A DNA stretch of 64,000 nt from Pseudomonadales bacterium. GTDB taxonomy: Bacteria > Pseudomonadota > Gammaproteobacteria > Pseudomonadales > Azotimanducaceae. Shown piece by piece: positions 1 to 7,348 of this stretch. The notes below the pieces were generated by a model. It was not told the origin of the DNA. It saw nothing but the letters and a program-made list of their open reading frames with translations, and ran no database searches. How positions within the stretch are numbered: the first letter of the stretch is position 1; each line of letters starts with the position of its first letter. The DNA is taken from positions 1-64,000 of the forward strand of contig WLWP01000001.1 in assembly GCA_012103505.1 (NCBI GenBank). The letters run 5' to 3'. Both the position numbers and the translations under genes were made by a program.

Positions 1-27
1 TGGTTCGGAGACTATATCCTTAACCGC

Positions 28-123
28 GATGGTCTGCTTGTGCCGAAAGCTGCCTTTTGCAGTGCACAACCATGAATTTTCGTGCATTGCACAACGCAAG
101 GTCTGAGTTCGACCCATTGCAGT
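28..123 (+). repeat. Dispersed repeat, uninterrupted copy (R0)
   Basis: This is a copy of a dispersed intergenic repeat seen again near 4632, 5273 and 6164. It carries the shared blocks GCCGAAAGCTGCC, TGCAGTGCACAA, ATGAATTTTCGTGCATTGC and GTCTGAGTTCGACCC in the same order. Unlike the other three copies it has no 148-bp insert: the sequence runs straight through GCCGAAAGC where the others are interrupted. It therefore represents the empty-site form of the repeat. No gene is visible in bases 1-215. Confidence 0.8.
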
Positions 124-215
124 CCTTCGCGGATCTGCTGACACCATTCCTACATACGTCCGAAAATTAGTTCTCACCCGACCGTAATATCTCTCTCGCT
201 GGAACGTATACCTAA

Positions 216-653
216 ATGGAATCGTCTGAATACCGTCTCAAGGAAATAGATGTGAAAATGATAAAGATTTTCTGCGGAGTTTTTCTAGTCTATGTCGGCC
301 TGGTCGCGTTGCTCCCTGGGATAGTTGGATACTGGCAGCCTGATTGGCCCGGTGGAGTTCAAATCACCACGACGGATTCGGCGGGTAATGAGGGCGAACG
401 GGTGCTTGCGGTCTATCGATTCAACGACAAGTTGTACGTGTGCTCCAACTACTGGCTGCGAGGTTGGTACAACCAAGCACTTGAGAACCCCGACATTGAG
501 GCCTTGGTTGACGGCGAGCGAAAGGCATACACTGCCATTCCTGTCCAAGGTGCGAAGCACGACCAGCTACTAACAAAGTACACACAGGGATTCATATATG
601 ACGTTTTGTACGGCTTCGCACCGAGGAAATTTCTACGACTCGATCCGCGCTAA
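216..653 (+). CDS. Membrane-anchored split-barrel (DUF385/deazaflavin-reductase-like) protein
   Basis: This 145-aa protein has one N-terminal membrane segment at about residues 15-40, then a short soluble domain. The block around residues 70-100 (YVCSNYWLRGWYNQALENPDIEAL) matches the 'WYhNLkaNPeVeV' signature of the nitroreductase/deazaflavin split-barrel family, also seen in the protein at 51647. The cofactor is unknown and the family assignment rests on that one motif. The gene stands alone, with a repeat upstream and about 300 bp of empty sequence downstream. The ATG at 258 (MIKIFCG) is a possible alternative start. Confidence 0.6.
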   Translation: MESSEYRLKEIDVKMIKIFCGVFLVYVGLVALLPGIVGYWQPDWPGGVQITTTDSAGNEGERVLAVYRFNDKLYVCSNYWLRGWYNQALENPDIEALVDGERKAYTAIPVQGAKHDQLLTKYTQGFIYDVLYGFAPRKFLRLDPR

Positions 654-955
654 GCTTAAGAAGTCCTGCCAACAGAAACCAAGATCAGGTTAAGAACCTA
701 CTCCGGATAAACCTACACCGCTTTGAGGCCCTAGAGCCCATCGACCCTTAGAGGATCTGGAGAGCGCATACATACGGGCCAGGAGATAGCGTCTCCATCG
801 AAAGGTCGAATATACAATCGCGTCTGATGTCTGATCGGAAAGTTCTGTTTGCATGACCGGGGGAGTCCATATACGCAGCGGACGTTTTACTGGTCAATGT
901 CGTGCGGGACAGCGTGTACAATTCAGTGAACGCGATCTAACAAATTGAGCTATCT
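654..955. other. Intergenic gap, nothing recognised
   Basis: These 302 bp separate the split-barrel gene from argC. I found no convincing ORF, RNA gene, hairpin terminator or repeat copy. The argC promoter probably lies in the last 100 bp, but I cannot point to a clear -35/-10 pair. Confidence 0.4.
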
Positions 956-2011
956 ATGATCCATGCTGGTATTCTTGGAGGGAGCGGTTACATGGGAGGT
1001 GAAGCACTAAGAGTGCTTGTCGACCACCCAAGCGTTGAAGTGTCCTGGGCTACTAGTCGGCAACCAGGGCCTATCGAGGAACGTCACCCAAACCTTTACG
1101 GCACTAGCATTGAATTAATTCACCCGGACGATGCTGCACCATGCGACGTGGTATTTATGGCTCTACCAACCGAAACGTCTATGGAAGTTGCAAACCGCTA
1201 TTTGAGTGCCGGATCAAAAGTAATAGACCTCGGGTCAGCGTTTAGACTGCGAGACCGGGCAGTTTGGGAAAAGGTCTACGGGATGACTCATACACACTGG
1301 TCTTTGGTGGAAGAGGCTGTTTATGGCGTCAGCGAGTTGCACAAAGACGAAATCGCGCAGGCTGACCTGGTTGCAAATCCTGGCTGTTTTTCTTCCGCTG
1401 CCATTCTTGGATTTGCTCCACTTATTGCGAAAAACCTCATCGATACTGACAAGTTGTCCGTCGACGGACTTTCAGGCACGGCCGGGGTCGGGGCGGAGCT
1501 CGCGCGAGCGGCTCATCATCCGGAGATCGGCAATAACCTCGTCGCCTACAACGCGACCGGGCATCGTCACACATACGAAATGGAGCAGGAGCTAGGTAGT
1601 CTTGCTGGCTCTGAGGTGAGAGTTCATTTCACACCAATCTATGTGCCCATCACTCGTGGCATCCTCAATGTGTGTCGCGGATTCTTAACGGAATTGCGGT
1701 CGAGGATTGAGTTGCTTGATCTTTATCGTGAGTACTACGAAGGGCACCCGTTTGTACAGGTATACGATTTACCGAAGGAACCTTCTGCTTCCTGGCAATA
1801 TAAACCGTACCCTTGGGTGAGTGCGATAGCAGGGACTAACTATTGTCATATTGGGCTGGATGTTGACGAAGATCGAGGGAGTGTTGTTGTTTTTTCTGCC
1901 TTGGACAGCGTTGGAAAGGGCGGCGCTCAGGTAGGTATCGAGAACATGAACCTTATGTTTGAGTTAGACCGGAAGCTGGGTTTGACTCGAAGAGGGATGC
2001 ACCCCAACTAG
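956..2011 (+). CDS. argC: N-acetyl-gamma-glutamyl-phosphate reductase
   Basis: ArgC carries out the NADPH-dependent reduction of N-acetylglutamyl-phosphate to the semialdehyde in arginine synthesis, in the cytoplasm. The 351-aa length is normal. The N-terminal Rossmann motif GILGGSGYMGGE (residues 5-16) is followed by the catalytic-cysteine motif NPGCF (Cys144). HRHTYEMEQEL near residue 205 and the 'HFTPIYVPITRGIL' block are typical of the family. No other arg gene is nearby, so it may be a second, stand-alone copy. The ATG is preceded by a short GAG. Function in arginine synthesis is inferred from the family. Confidence 0.93.
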   Translation: MIHAGILGGSGYMGGEALRVLVDHPSVEVSWATSRQPGPIEERHPNLYGTSIELIHPDDAAPCDVVFMALPTETSMEVANRYLSAGSKVIDLGSAFRLRDRAVWEKVYGMTHTHWSLVEEAVYGVSELHKDEIAQADLVANPGCFSSAAILGFAPLIAKNLIDTDKLSVDGLSGTAGVGAELARAAHHPEIGNNLVAYNATGHRHTYEMEQELGSLAGSEVRVHFTPIYVPITRGILNVCRGFLTELRSRIELLDLYREYYEGHPFVQVYDLPKEPSASWQYKPYPWVSAIAGTNYCHIGLDVDEDRGSVVVFSALDSVGKGGAQVGIENMNLMFELDRKLGLTRRGMHPN

Positions 2012-2097
2012 AGGAGTCGGAGTTCGGTTTTGGCCGATCTGAGCCTTTGGCTATGTGAGCCGGGCTTCCCGGAATTGCAGGCCTAAAAGTTAAGAAC

Positions 2098-2970
2098 TTA
2101 GGATGGTGATTTCGGCGCTTCGGCAAAGAGCGGTCTTTCGGGGTCTATGTTTTCTTGAACGCTGAAGCCGAGATCTCTCCATCGAAGCCATATCAAAACA
2201 GCTGCAATTGTTAGGGTTGTGAGTTCCAGAGCTGCTAGCTGGTAGGTCTTGAACAGCAAAGTCCCGCACAAGTTGCCAGAGAAGTGAACCAAGACAGCGG
2301 ACAAAATACTACGACCGGTGTTGTTGTAAACCCAAGTCATAATGACACTTACGGGAAGCATGGTTCCCAAGAAAATCCAAAATCGAGTACTACCTATTCC
2401 CAGTTGGTGTTGAAACGTCCCTTCAATACAAAATAGGGGCACGTGCCATACCGCCCATGCAGTACCCAAAACGAGACTAGCCATCATGGGTGTCATGGCG
2501 ATCTGCATCCGGTCGAGGGCTACTCCTCGCCATGCCATCTCTTCGGGTAACGGACCGAAGACAAAAACGAAGGCGATTAAACCGAGCCACGACCACAAGC
2601 TAGTCAGATCATTACGTCTCAGTTGAATCTCAGCCCCCATGAGGACATCAATCGTAACTGCGAAAGCAACAAGCAGTGGGTGCGCAATGAGAGCAACAAG
2701 TAGCCAATTCCAAGACATTAGCCGCGGATCAAAAGTGCGTCGCCAGAAACTTCGCTGAACTAGGGGCTCTTCACCGAGGTGCACCACGGCGAGAGCAGCG
2801 AATATCGGGCCCGCTCCTGCAACGTAAAAAAGTAATGAGCCCGGAACTTGTTCGATTCCACCAAGGAAGACGGTTGCCAACCAGAATGCTAAAGACCATG
2901 AAAATGCTAGAGTGAAGAATAGTTTGGCAGGTTTGTTGTAGCGTTCAGGTTGCTGGACTTTCGATCCCAT
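2098..2970 (-). CDS. CPBP-family intramembrane metalloprotease
   Basis: This 290-aa polytopic protein has about eight hydrophobic segments. It carries the CPBP (CAAX protease / bacteriocin-processing, formerly Abi) signatures: motif 1 EEMAWRG at about residues 143-149, motif 2 WHVPLF at about 172, and a third motif HFSGNL near residue 228. Family members are glutamate/histidine zinc proteases in the inner membrane, linked to prenyl-protein processing or bacteriocin immunity; the substrate here is unknown. It is convergent with argC and has no obvious operon partner. Confidence 0.85.
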   Translation of the reverse strand: MGSKVQQPERYNKPAKLFFTLAFSWSLAFWLATVFLGGIEQVPGSLLFYVAGAGPIFAALAVVHLGEEPLVQRSFWRRTFDPRLMSWNWLLVALIAHPLLVAFAVTIDVLMGAEIQLRRNDLTSLWSWLGLIAFVFVFGPLPEEMAWRGVALDRMQIAMTPMMASLVLGTAWAVWHVPLFCIEGTFQHQLGIGSTRFWIFLGTMLPVSVIMTWVYNNTGRSILSAVLVHFSGNLCGTLLFKTYQLAALELTTLTIAAVLIWLRWRDLGFSVQENIDPERPLFAEAPKSPS

Positions 2971-3305
2971 AGATTGATTTTAACACCGGCTTCCGAGTAC
3001 GTCGCCTTATGGTCGTGACAAAACTCATTGAGCACTGACCCACTGCCAATGACGCGCTCTGCGATGCCAAAGTCACCACTACGGCTCATGACTTGATCGA
3101 TCTAGTGTGAGATGACGATTCTTTGTTGGCAATCCAGGCACTGATATATCTAACTCATCGTTGGTTCGCCAACCGCAGTGAAACCGATCTGTCCACACCT
3201 GCATGTCGCTCATCAAGTAGTTTCAGTGTTAGTGCTTGTTACTCCTGTAAAAGTTCATCAGTACCCCCAACCATTGGATGGAAGTCGCGATACTTCGGTT
3301 TACCA
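2971..3305. other. Intergenic gap, no supported gene
   Basis: These 335 bp lie between the CPBP gene and the GFA gene. Only short minus-strand reading frames of 40-60 codons occur, for example one starting at 3089. None resembles a family I know, and none has a convincing ribosome-binding site. The stretch may be decayed coding sequence. Confidence 0.3.
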
Positions 3306-3674
3306 TCACGGATAGAAATTACCTTGTGCAAATAGTGTGTGTGCATGTGTTTCGAACTCAAGGTCAACCACTGAAACGGCAGGGATGTCGGTAAAATTCA
3401 CAGTGGGGTGGTCGATGAGAACGCCGCTACCGCATTCAGAACAGAACTTTCTGTGACTGCCCGTTTCCGGGGTGCGTTTAAACGTTCGGAGGAATTCTTC
3501 GCCTTTGGTCACTTCAACGTTGTCTGATGACCACAACGCAGATGCATGAACGGGCGCGCTAAGCCACCTAGTGCAAGATTCACAGTGGCACAGTCCCATG
3601 ATGATAGGCTCTCCTACGAGTTTTAGCTCAACTGCTCCGCAGAGGCACCTACTGATTCTTTGTTGCTCACTCAC
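3306..3674 (-). CDS. GFA-family (CENP-V/GFA domain) zinc-binding protein
   Basis: This protein of about 122 aa has the GFA zinc-ligand pattern: CLCGAVEL near the N terminus, CHCESCTRW, then KFCSECGSGV. The family is named for a glutathione-dependent formaldehyde-activating enzyme, but most members have no known substrate. The start chosen is the GTG at 3674, which has GGGAG six bases upstream. The longer open frame from 3758 overlaps the preceding sigma-factor gene and adds residues unlike the family. The gene begins 13 bp after the sigma-factor stop, so the two probably share a transcript. Confidence 0.82.
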   Translation of the reverse strand: MSEQQRISRCLCGAVELKLVGEPIIMGLCHCESCTRWLSAPVHASALWSSDNVEVTKGEEFLRTFKRTPETGSHRKFCSECGSGVLIDHPTVNFTDIPAVSVVDLEFETHAHTLFAQGNFYP

Positions 3675-3687
3675 TAAATTCTCCCAC

Positions 3688-4551
3688 TTAGCTTTCGCTC
3701 TTCGATCGCAATCCCAAATAGCCTTCAACCCAGTGCACGATGTGTGGGGCGTACCCATAATCGCTTACTCGCGAGATGAACCCTTCGCTTTCTTCTAACA
3801 CCCATACTTCTTGCAGCTTCGTTCCCTGAGGGCTAGCCACGAATACGAGAACGGTGTTTTCACCCAGAATTTCTTGCTGTTCTATCCGCTCTGCTTCTAC
3901 GGACATGGCAGAAGGGAGCCATTCAAGTTCATCTTTTGGTCTGAATTCTCGACCCATCGGGAAGAGTGAGGTCTCAATCTCGTCCAACATCAAGGCTTTT
4001 ACCTGTGCCACATCGTGTGACCGAAATGCTTCGACGAACCGATCAACTAGTTCTTTGGACGCACTCGGCTCGCTTTTTCGCTTGATCACTTTGGTAAGTT
4101 TCCTGATGCCACGATGTAGAATAACTCTAGAGTTCTCCGGCGAGATGGATAGAGCGTGTGCTATTTCGGCATGGCTCATTCCAAACACATCGTGTAGTAC
4201 GAACGTTGCTCGCTGAATAGGATCGAGCATGTAGATCAGAGAAACGTCGCTTGTATCGGGTAGCGTCTCAGATTCCTCATCGTTGAGTACTTCTGCTTCT
4301 CTTGTTCTACGTCTCAGCTCATCGACCCAGAGCCGGGACGCCACTCTGATCAGAAACGCAATTGGAGTCTCGATGTTGCCCACGGTGAATGCACTCGAAG
4401 CAAATGTCTTTATCATTGCTTCTGACGCAAGGTCTTCTGCGTCGAACGGGTTCTCCGTTAGCGCTAAGCAGTATGAGAATAGCTCAACTCGATGGCACTC
4501 AATGTCTTCTACGAACTTAGTCCAGAGTTTGCTTAAAGATTTGTTTTCCAT
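3688..4551 (-). CDS. ECF sigma factor with C-terminal SnoaL-like domain (SigJ/ECF41 type)
   Basis: This is a 287-aa RNA polymerase sigma-70-family factor. Region 2 covers about residues 15-90 (NPFDAEDLASEAMIKTF ... FLIRVASRLWVDELRRR). Region 4 covers about 108-155 (LDPIQRATFVLHDVFGMSHAEIAHALSISPENSRVILHRG). The remaining ~115 residues (KELVDRFVEAFRSHDVAQVKALMLDEI...) form a SnoaL/NTF2-like extension, as in ECF41-type sigma factors, where it modulates activity without a classic anti-sigma. A GFA gene follows closely and may be its target or partner. A foldback repeat lies about 100 bp upstream. Confidence 0.88.
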   Translation of the reverse strand: MENKSLSKLWTKFVEDIECHRVELFSYCLALTENPFDAEDLASEAMIKTFASSAFTVGNIETPIAFLIRVASRLWVDELRRRTREAEVLNDEESETLPDTSDVSLIYMLDPIQRATFVLHDVFGMSHAEIAHALSISPENSRVILHRGIRKLTKVIKRKSEPSASKELVDRFVEAFRSHDVAQVKALMLDEIETSLFPMGREFRPKDELEWLPSAMSVEAERIEQQEILGENTVLVFVASPQGTKLQEVWVLEESEGFISRVSDYGYAPHIVHWVEGYLGLRSKSES

Positions 4552-4631
4552 GCTCGTGCTCTTACCCTTTATAGGTAGACGGACGGATTACTCGAAACGT
4601 TACAAGGATTATCACCCAGTTCAACATAAGA

Positions 4632-4877
4632 AGGGCAGCTTGTGGCCGAGCCTGTGTGAAAACTATTTGCAGTTTCGATTCGAGAAAAAAACGCGCACGA
4701 GAGTGAAATTGTTGGAACGACATCCTAGTCGAACTAGCTTTCAGGAACCTCTCGTGTGTGTTTTGTTTTCCGCTCGAGAGTTTTCACACGGCCTCGGCCG
4801 GGAGCTGCCTCTTGCACTGCACAATCATGAATTTTCGTGCGTTGCACAACGCAAGGTCTGAGTTCGACCCTTTCCGG
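4632..4877 (+). repeat. Dispersed repeat copy R1, interrupted by a foldback insert
   Basis: This copy has the R0 blocks, slightly diverged: GGAGCTGCC, TGCACTGCACAA, ATGAATTTTCGTGCGTTGC and GTCTGAGTTCGACCC. The GGCC preceding GAAAGCTGCC is split by a 148-bp element at 4648-4795. Long open frames crossing this stretch on both strands are by-products of the repeat sequence. Confidence 0.85.
4648..4795 (+). mobile_element. 148-bp MITE-like foldback element, orientation A
   Basis: The left end GAGCCTGTGTGAAAACT and the right end (reverse complement GAGGCCGTGTGAAAACT) form 17-bp terminal inverted repeats with two mismatches. GGCC flanks both sides (4644-4647 and 4796-4799), consistent with a 4-bp target duplication. 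Further in, CGCACGAGAG pairs imperfectly with CTCTCGTGTG, and CTAGT-CGA-ACTAG makes a central stem, so the whole unit can fold back. It encodes no transposase and would need to be mobilised in trans. Confidence 0.8.
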
Positions 4878-4923
4878 ACAAGAGGGTTCTATGTAGAGTT
4901 GGATGACCAGCAGGTAGAGAGAA

Positions 4924-5505
4924 ATGGTCTTCATGTCCACAGCGATACTAAGTCCCGCAGTTCCGCAACTGGTAACGGGAGATATCGAGCTGACAGCTTC
5001 TTTTTTCGAAACCAAACTTGGCTTTGAAATCGTATCCAAATTTCCCGAACGGAATCATCTCATCGTGCGGCGTGGTCTGGCAGAAATTCAATTCTGGCAG
5101 GCGCCTTCCGACGAGAGTGCAAGAGAAATCGCAATGCAGAGCAGTTGTTACATTCGGGTGGAGAACGTTGAGAATCTATTCCAGGAGTATCGAGCCAGTG
5201 ACGTTCCCTTCGGGTACGAATTGACCCATCAGCCTTGGGGTATGCATGAAATGCAGGTGAACGACTCTAGCTCCAATGGCTGCTCTTGGCCGAGCCTGTG
5301 TGAAAACTATTTGCAGTTTCGATTCGAGAAAAAAACGCGCACGAGAGTGAAATTGTTGGAACGACATCCTAGTCGAACTAGCTTTCAGGAACCTCTAGTG
5401 TGTGTTTTGTTTTCCGCTCGAGAGTTTTCACACGGCCTCGGCCGAAAGCTGCCTCTTGCAGTGCACAACCATGAATTTTCGTGCATTGCACAACTCAAAG
5501 TCTGA
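4924..5505 (+). pseudogene. VOC/bleomycin-resistance-like protein, C terminus replaced by repeat
   Basis: Residues 1-118 form a VOC-fold (glyoxalase/bleomycin-resistance-like) domain. It contains VTGDIELTASFFETKLGFEIV, LIVRRGLAEIQFWQ and, near the end, GMHEMQVNDSSSNG, which corresponds to the family's final 'DPdGN' strand. At 5273 the frame enters dispersed repeat R2, so the last ~75 residues are translated repeat rather than family sequence. About 8-10 native residues appear lost. The chimera could still be stable, but I treat it as a disrupted gene. Confidence 0.7.
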
Positions 5506-5528
5506 GTTCGACCCGGAGCCGCCATTGG
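5273..5528 (+). repeat. Dispersed repeat copy R2, interrupted; 13-bp terminal inverted repeats
   Basis: This is the most complete copy. Its ends CCAATGGCTGCTC (5273-5285) and GAGCCGCCATTGG (5516-5528) are inverted repeats matching at 12 of 13 positions. The interior carries the GAAAGCTGCC, TGCAGTGCACAA and GTCTGAGTTCGACCC blocks. The 148-bp foldback element sits at 5292-5439. The left boundary falls inside the 3' end of the VOC gene, so this copy arrived after that gene existed. Confidence 0.85.
5292..5439 (+). mobile_element. 148-bp MITE-like foldback element, orientation A
   Basis: The sequence is nearly identical to 4648-4795, with the same terminal inverted repeats and flanking GGCC at 5288-5291 and 5440-5443. 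Near-identity between the two copies, compared with the diverged flanking repeat, suggests recent spread or gene conversion of the insert. Confidence 0.82.
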
Positions 5529-5555
5529 TCATATTGCGACCACCCTGGCATGACT

Positions 5556-6089
5556 CTAGTCCTGTCGATTTAACGACTTGATGATTTGCTCTATAGCTTC
5601 GAATCGTTTTCGAACCAAGTTTGCATGATCAGGGCCAAATTTGGTCATCAATGAATCAATTGCGTCCCTGCTCTTTGGAGCAAGGGCTAAAACTTCTGGT
5701 CGCGAATTCCACCAGGCGTAACCAAACGGATTTCCTAGCAAATAGTTGACCCACCTCCCCACAGCGGCTTGGGAAACAGTGCCGAGCGTGCTCTCCTGGC
5801 GGATAAGTCTTGTCATTTCACCAAGGTAGAAAGCATCCAGCGTGACATAGTCGTTTAAGGTTAACTCGGCTGTTCCCGAAATTGCCTTGGCCATCGATGT
5901 GCTCAGTTCTTCGCCACTGATATGGCGCTGTTGTTCATTCACCGACTCACTAAGATCCAATTCCGAGGATTCAGAAGCGATGTTTCTATCTTGAGCAATC
6001 TGTAAGGCAACTAACACCAACCCAATGACGATGCCGATATTGGCGCCGACTTCCAGCCAGCGTAGGGTGCGATCTTTTCTTTCAGCCAT
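5556..6089 (-). CDS. Membrane-anchored hypothetical protein
   Basis: This 177-aa protein has a charged N terminus (MAERKDRTLRWLEVGANIG) and one membrane helix at about residues 14-32. A mostly helical soluble domain follows, with WWNSRPEVLALAPKSRDAIDSLM near residue 125. I recall the layout 'short helix then ~140 soluble residues' from a hypothetical family in marine proteobacteria, but I cannot assign a function. It lies between repeat copies R2 and R3. The longer upstream frame (from 6318) is translated repeat, so the ATG at 6089 is preferred. Confidence 0.7.
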   Translation of the reverse strand: MAERKDRTLRWLEVGANIGIVIGLVLVALQIAQDRNIASESSELDLSESVNEQQRHISGEELSTSMAKAISGTAELTLNDYVTLDAFYLGEMTRLIRQESTLGTVSQAAVGRWVNYLLGNPFGYAWWNSRPEVLALAPKSRDAIDSLMTKFGPDHANLVRKRFEAIEQIIKSLNRQD

Positions 6090-6163
6090 TTTCTAATCCA
6101 AATTCAGTCTTTTCTATATGGCGCATACTAACTTTTCTTGGGGTGTTCGGAAGCGGCGTGGAC

Positions 6164-6356
6164 GTCTGCTCCTGGCCGAGGCCGTGTGAAAACTCTCGAG
6201 CGGAAAACAAAACACACACTAGAGGTTCCTGAAAGCTAGTTCGACTAGGATGTCGTTCCAACAATTTCACTCTCGTGCGCGTTTTTTTTCTCGAATCGAA
6301 ACTGCAAATAGTTTTCACACAGGCTCGGCCGAAAGCTGCCTAATGCAGCGCACAAT
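6164..6356 (+). repeat. Dispersed repeat copy R3, insert in opposite orientation
   Basis: The left flank GTCTGCTCCTGGCC and the right flank GGCCGAAAGCTGCC...TGCAGCGCACAA are in the same orientation as R0-R2. The foldback element between them is reversed. The copy ends early: the ATGAATTTTC and GTTCGACCC blocks are missing. Confidence 0.8.
6178..6326 (-). mobile_element. 149-bp foldback element, orientation B (inverted)
   Basis: This is the reverse complement of 4648-4795 apart from a one-base change in an A/T run. It has the same GGCC borders (6174-6177, 6327-6330) and sits at the same position in the host repeat, but flipped. See the finding on orientation. Confidence 0.82.
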
Positions 6357-6386
6357 GCGATTACCAAGTTGTGTCCATCTCACACC

Positions 6387-6417
6387 TACGACAGAAGTGT
6401 AGTCGCTAACTGTCGTA
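6387..6417. promoter_or_regulatory. Inverted repeat upstream of the HTH gene
   Basis: TACGACAG (6387-6394) and CTGTCGTA (6410-6417) are perfect 8-bp inverted half-sites whose inner ends are 15 bp apart, about 110 bp upstream of the HTH gene. The spacing suits a dimeric regulator. The binding protein is unknown; the adjacent HTH protein is one candidate. Confidence 0.35.
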
Positions 6418-6527
6418 AAACAGTCATATCCCCGTCATACTAACGCCGTATTCCTCGTAAGCTGAATTAGTCATCGTGAGATCACCAACAACTACGAGGT
6501 CGTTGGCGGACAATCGCTTGGAGTCGT

Positions 6528-6953
6528 ATGAAGGTAAATGCTGATTTGATAAAAGAGATGCGAGAGGATAAATCCTGGTCGCAAGAAGAACTGGCTATTG
6601 CTGCCGGATTGAACTTGAGGACAGTTCAAAGAGTCGAGAAAGAAGCATCCGCGTCGCTGCAATCTAAGAAGTCGTTGGCCGCCGCTCTAGAGATTCACGT
6701 TCGAGACCTCGACTATGAGGAGATCTCTATAATCAAGCGTTACGAATACAAAACTATCGAAATCGATCCTAAAGAAGGTTTTTTGACCGGAGTCAAACGC
6801 GGTGAACTTCCAGATTTTTCGGGAGCACTTAACGTTGAGGGAAAGGATGGATGGCAAGTTATTCAGATTTTGACCCCTGATATAGCTCAAGGCGTTTGGG
6901 CAGGAAAGTCGGGGCGAATCGTTGCGTTGTTACAGCGAGAATACACAGAATAA
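6528..6953 (+). CDS. XRE-family HTH regulator with C-terminal DUF4177 domain
   Basis: This 141-aa protein has an N-terminal helix-turn-helix at about residues 6-60 (LIKEMREDKSWSQEELAIAAGLNLRTVQRVEKE). The second half, from about 70 (RYEYKTIEIDP ... GKDGWQVIQI), matches the small DUF4177 domain. The start ATG has GGAG five bases upstream. It is presumably a cytoplasmic DNA-binding regulator whose DUF4177 part may sense a ligand, though neither role can be shown from sequence. It is a single-gene unit. Confidence 0.8.
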   Translation: MKVNADLIKEMREDKSWSQEELAIAAGLNLRTVQRVEKEASASLQSKKSLAAALEIHVRDLDYEEISIIKRYEYKTIEIDPKEGFLTGVKRGELPDFSGALNVEGKDGWQVIQILTPDIAQGVWAGKSGRIVALLQREYTE

Positions 6954-7112
6954 TTTGTACGCTCCGCAACTGGGCGAAATCGTGCAGTCCGTTCGGGGAA
7001 AAGGACGTCCGTATTTGTTTGGGTGCTTAATGACGATGTGAGTATAGGCCGTCATCTCCAATCTCAACTTTCGTAGTTTACCAGTTGCGGTTTGACGAAC
7101 TAGTTATACATT

Positions 7113-7325
7113 TTGCTGCAGCAGCGATTCCTTTGGTGGATCGCCGGAGGGTATGCGATTGAACTCGCGCTTGGCGAACCTATTCGTCCGTATAGTGACA
7201 TCGACCTTTTGATCTTGCGGCCAGATCATAGGCAAGTGAGAGTATGGCTTTCCAACTGGGACGACCCGGTTTATCAGATTGTCCCGGCCACTGTTGTTGG
7301 GTGGCCGATCGTCCCGGGATTCTGA
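7113..7325 (+). pseudogene. Nucleotidyltransferase-domain fragment
   Basis: This 70-codon frame contains WWIAGGYAIELALGEPIRPYSDIDLLILR, the G-[GS]-x(n)-DxD core of minimal nucleotidyltransferases related to aminoglycoside adenylyltransferases. Relatives continue for about 100 more residues, but here the frame ends after VVGWPIVPGF. There is no good start codon or ribosome-binding site (TTG only). I read it as a decayed remnant squeezed against the convergent sigma-fusion gene. Confidence 0.6.
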
Positions 7326-7348
7326 GAACGTGGTCGGTAGGTGATTTG

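Noticed and set aside
97..114. tRNA T-arm-like sequence GAGTTCGACCC in the repeats
   Set aside because: It resembles GGTTCGAAUCC, but no acceptor stem, anticodon arm or CCA context can be built around it.
2058..2075. Hairpin CCGGG-CTT-CCCGG after argC as a terminator
   Set aside because: The stem is only 5 bp and no T-run follows on either strand.
4283..4861. Long plus-strand frame ending in the repeat
   Set aside because: It is antisense to the ECF sigma factor and then reads repeat R1; the sigma factor on the minus strand has clear domains.
6082..6318. 78-codon minus-strand frame upstream of the gene at 5556
   Set aside because: Most of it is translated foldback repeat; the same peptide appears at the other repeat copies.
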